From assembly GCA_021815905.1 (NCBI GenBank), contig JAKAZP010000127.1, forward strand, positions 1 to 7,331: 7,331 nucleotides of DNA. Direction: 5' to 3'. The position numbers and the translations under genes are program-made. This DNA is from Pseudomonadota bacterium. GTDB taxonomy: Bacteria > Pseudomonadota > Gammaproteobacteria > Steroidobacterales > Steroidobacteraceae. Positions within the stretch are counted from its first letter, which is position 1. The number at the start of each line of letters is the position of its first letter. Below the pieces are notes generated by a model. It was not told the origin of the DNA and ran no database searches. It saw only the letters and a program-made list of their open reading frames with translations. Positions 5,890 through 7,331 of this stretch are shown here, piece by piece.

Positions 5890-7035
5890 CCGCATCAGCG
5901 CCCGACCCGATGGGCTGTTGGAACCGTGCACCCGGGAGTGACAGTTGACGCAGCCTCCCTCGAGCAGGAAGGGATTCGGCATGCCCGCGGGCAGTCCCTG
6001 CGGTCCGTAGGGCACCGCGGGGTGCCCGGCGGCATCGTGGCATTCCTGACAGAGAATCGGTGGCCGCTCCTTGAGCAGCGCGGGCTGCACCGAGCCGTGG
6101 GGGGTGTGGCAGTTGGCGCAGCTCTCGGTGACCGGCTGATGCTCCCAGAGAAAGGGCCCGCGGAACTGCGCGTGGCAGCTCGTGCAGGTCTCATCGATCG
6201 TGCTCTTCACGAGCATGGCGCGCGCGGTGGAGCCGTGCGGATCGTGGCAGGACGAGCAGGTCATCGTGCCCTCGGGTACCGGATGGTGATAGGGCGCGAG
6301 GAACGCGGCGCTCACCGCCTGGTGGCACTTCGCGCACACCTGCGCCTCGGTCGATTGGGTGCGCACCGGATCCGCGGCGCTGTGGATCCGGTGGCAATCG
6401 ACGCAGCTCACCTCATTGGCCGCGTGCGCGCTCGCGGCCCAGGCGTGCCCGACGCTGGATCGGTGACAGCCGAGGCACATCGCGTTCTGCTTCGCGACCG
6501 GGGTCGGGGACTTCCGACCGAAGACGACGATGCCCATCGGCTTCATGCCGAATGACTTGACGTGCGCGCCCCCGGGCCCGTGACAGGCCTCGCACTGCAG
6601 GCCCCCGGGCCCGAAGGGTCCGTGGGGATCCCCGGGACGGGCGTGCGCCGTGCGAAAGATCGCCATCAGCTTCCTGTCCGCGCCGTGGCACGCGAGGCAG
6701 GTGTCGGCCCCCTGGGCGCTGTAGCCGAGCGCGGCCGGGCTGTCCGAAGCGGCGCCGGGCACGGCGGGACCTCGGGCGGCCGGCGCGGCACTGCTGGGCG
6801 CAGGAACCGTCGCAGCAGCCGGTGCCGTCGCAGCAGCCGGTGGCGTCGCAGCAGCCGGTGCCGTCGCAGCAGCCGGTTCCGTCGCGCTGACCGTGCCCGG
6901 GCCCGCGGGACTGCTCGCCGCCGCCGCGATCGAAGCGGACAGTGCCCCGGTGAGCAGACAGAGCAGCGCGATCGCAGTGAGCCCTCCCGCGGCTGACCGC
7001 GGAGCGGGCGGTACCCCCCGCGTTGACCTCTTCAT
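5887..7035 (-). CDS. mtrA: Decaheme c-type cytochrome, MtrA/PioA/DmsE family, with Pro/Ala/Thr-repeat N-terminal tail
   Basis: The 382-residue protein has exactly ten CXXCH heme motifs, with first Cys at 113, 148, 187, 211, 234, 260, 284, 306, 329 and 362. The arrangement, including CEACHGPGGAHVK near 148-160 and several CXXCH.PHG repeats, is that of the MtrA/DmsE family. Residues 1-40 are a signal peptide (RSTRG, hydrophobic 18-33, Ala run to 40). Between the signal and the first heme lie about 70 residues rich in Ala, Pro and Thr, including four hexapeptide repeats of the PAAAT type at about 54-77. MtrA of Shewanella (about 333 residues) lacks such a tail; PioA of phototrophic Fe(II) oxidisers has an N-terminal extension. 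MtrA threads inside the MtrB barrel and wires the periplasm to the cell surface. The gene starts 16 bases after the mtrC-like stop, with AAGGA overlapping that junction, and ends eight bases before mtrB. The Cys in the signal (ALLC) is not a valid lipobox. Confidence 0.95.
   Translation of the reverse strand: MKRSTRGVPPAPRSAAGGLTAIALLCLLTGALSASIAAAASSPAGPGTVSATEPAAATAPAAATPPAAATAPAAATVPAPSSAAPAARGPAVPGAASDSPAALGYSAQGADTCLACHGADRKLMAIFRTAHARPGDPHGPFGPGGLQCEACHGPGGAHVKSFGMKPMGIVVFGRKSPTPVAKQNAMCLGCHRSSVGHAWAASAHAANEVSCVDCHRIHSAADPVRTQSTEAQVCAKCHQAVSAAFLAPYHHPVPEGTMTCSSCHDPHGSTARAMLVKSTIDETCTSCHAQFRGPFLWEHQPVTESCANCHTPHGSVQPALLKERPPILCQECHDAAGHPAVPYGPQGLPAGMPNPFLLEGGCVNCHSRVHGSNSPSGRALMR
6808..6885. 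repeat. Four 18-base tandem repeats encoding the Pro/Ala/Thr tail of MtrA
   Basis: Units begin at 6808, 6826, 6844 and 6862, followed by a six-base partial copy to 6885. All share CGTCGCAGCAGCCGGT and differ only in the last two bases. On the coding (minus) strand each unit gives a hexapeptide of the PAAAT-X type, with X being Ala, Pro or Val. Near-identity at the DNA level suggests recent expansion by slippage, so copy number may vary between strains. Confidence 0.9.
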
Positions 7036-7042
7036 CGGACGC

Positions 7043-7047
7043 CGGTC
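7043..7047 (-). promoter_or_regulatory. Ribosome binding site of the mtrA gene
   Basis: On the minus strand GAGAAGGACC follows directly on the mtrC-like stop codon (7054-7052). The AAGGA core lies about seven to ten bases before the ATG at 7035, a slightly long but acceptable spacing. It supports the chosen start and a single mtrC-mtrA-mtrB transcript. Confidence 0.5.
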
Positions 7048-7051
7048 CTTC

Positions 7052-7331
7052 TCAGTCCGGGAAATCGGCGAGGTCGTGCACCACCTTCACGTCCGCGACC
7101 GCCCCGGGTCCGTGGCAGATGGCGCAGGTCTCGACGCTCGCGGACACGAGGCTGCCGGAAACGGTCTTGGCCGCGGTGAAATTGGCGCCGTTCTGCAGCA
7201 TGTGCTCCCTGGCGGTCGGGTCGGTGTGACAGCTCGAGCAGACCGCGGCGTTGGGCGTGATCGCCACATCGTCGGCGAGCGTCGTGCGGTCGTTCGACAC
7301 GATGGTGCTCGCCTGCACGGTGGCGTCGTTC
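7052..7331 (-). CDS. mtrC: OmcA/MtrC-family outer-surface multiheme cytochrome, C-terminal end, cut by window edge
   Basis: The frame is open from the right edge to the TGA at 7054-7052, giving the last 92 residues. Two heme motifs are present, CSSCH and CAICH, about 40 residues apart. The closing pattern is typical of the end of OmcA/MtrC decaheme cytochromes, where these are the last two hemes: AVCSSCH.D..AREHM..NGA.F, then VETCAICHGPGAVADVKVVH. In that family the protein sits on the cell surface, docks on the MtrA-MtrB complex and passes electrons to minerals, flavins or other acceptors. It is the upstream gene of the operon and lies 16 bases before mtrA. The number of hemes in the missing part, the lipoprotein signal and the mtrC/omcA distinction cannot be judged here. 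The symbol is assigned from the gene order C-A-B. Confidence 0.82.
   Translation of the reverse strand, partial: NDATVQASTIVSNDRTTLADDVAITPNAAVCSSCHTDPTAREHMLQNGANFTAAKTVSGSLVSASVETCAICHGPGAVADVKVVHDLADFPD

Noticed and set aside
5879..6043. In-frame upstream extension of mtrB by 55 codons.
   Set aside because: It lies wholly within mtrA coding sequence and would bury the signal peptide that begins at the ATG at 5878.
6940..6960. Lipoprotein signal in MtrA because of a Cys in its signal peptide (ALLC).
   Set aside because: The residue before the Cys is Leu, whereas a lipobox needs Gly, Ala or Ser there; MtrA-type proteins are soluble within the barrel.

Overview
The window is GC-rich DNA with short intergenic gaps and strong GC-ending codon use. 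It fits a Gram-negative, probably proteobacterial, chromosome. The MtrB-type outer-membrane barrel requires a Gram-negative envelope; a finer taxonomic placement cannot be supported from sequence alone. Seven genes are visible: five complete and two cut by the window edges. No RNA gene, CRISPR array, insertion sequence or integrase was seen.

Left part (1-2185): the 5' end of a gene for an S9 (prolyl-oligopeptidase-like) peptidase runs leftwards off the edge. Diverging from it is a rightward pair of transcriptional regulators, an AraC-type protein and a GntR/FCD-type protein. The short gap between the divergent genes holds two palindromes that could be operators.

Middle (2186-3746): a GC-rich hairpin separates the GntR gene from a leftward gene for a small exported monoheme cytochrome c. 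A 135-base divergent region follows, then a rightward gene for a UbiA/MenA-type membrane prenyltransferase, the enzyme class that makes quinones.

Right part (3767-7331): a tightly packed leftward operon encodes an outer-membrane electron conduit. It begins beyond the right edge with the C-terminal end of an OmcA/MtrC-type surface multiheme cytochrome. Next come a complete decaheme MtrA/PioA/DmsE-type periplasmic cytochrome (ten CXXCH motifs) and a complete MtrB/PioB-type beta-barrel with the N-terminal CXXC signature. The order C-A-B and the 8-16 base spacers match the porin-cytochrome systems used for extracellular electron transfer (metal-oxide reduction, or Fe(II) oxidation in the reverse direction).

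As a system, the prenyltransferase could supply (mena)quinone, the small cytochrome c could carry electrons in the periplasm, and MtrA-MtrB-MtrC would carry them across the outer membrane. No inner-membrane quinol oxidase (CymA-like) lies in the window, so the link to the quinone pool is inferred. The most distinctive features are the Pro/Ala/Thr hexapeptide-repeat tail at the N-terminus of MtrA, a His where the heme-ligating Met is expected in the small cytochrome, and an unusual C-terminus on the MtrB barrel.
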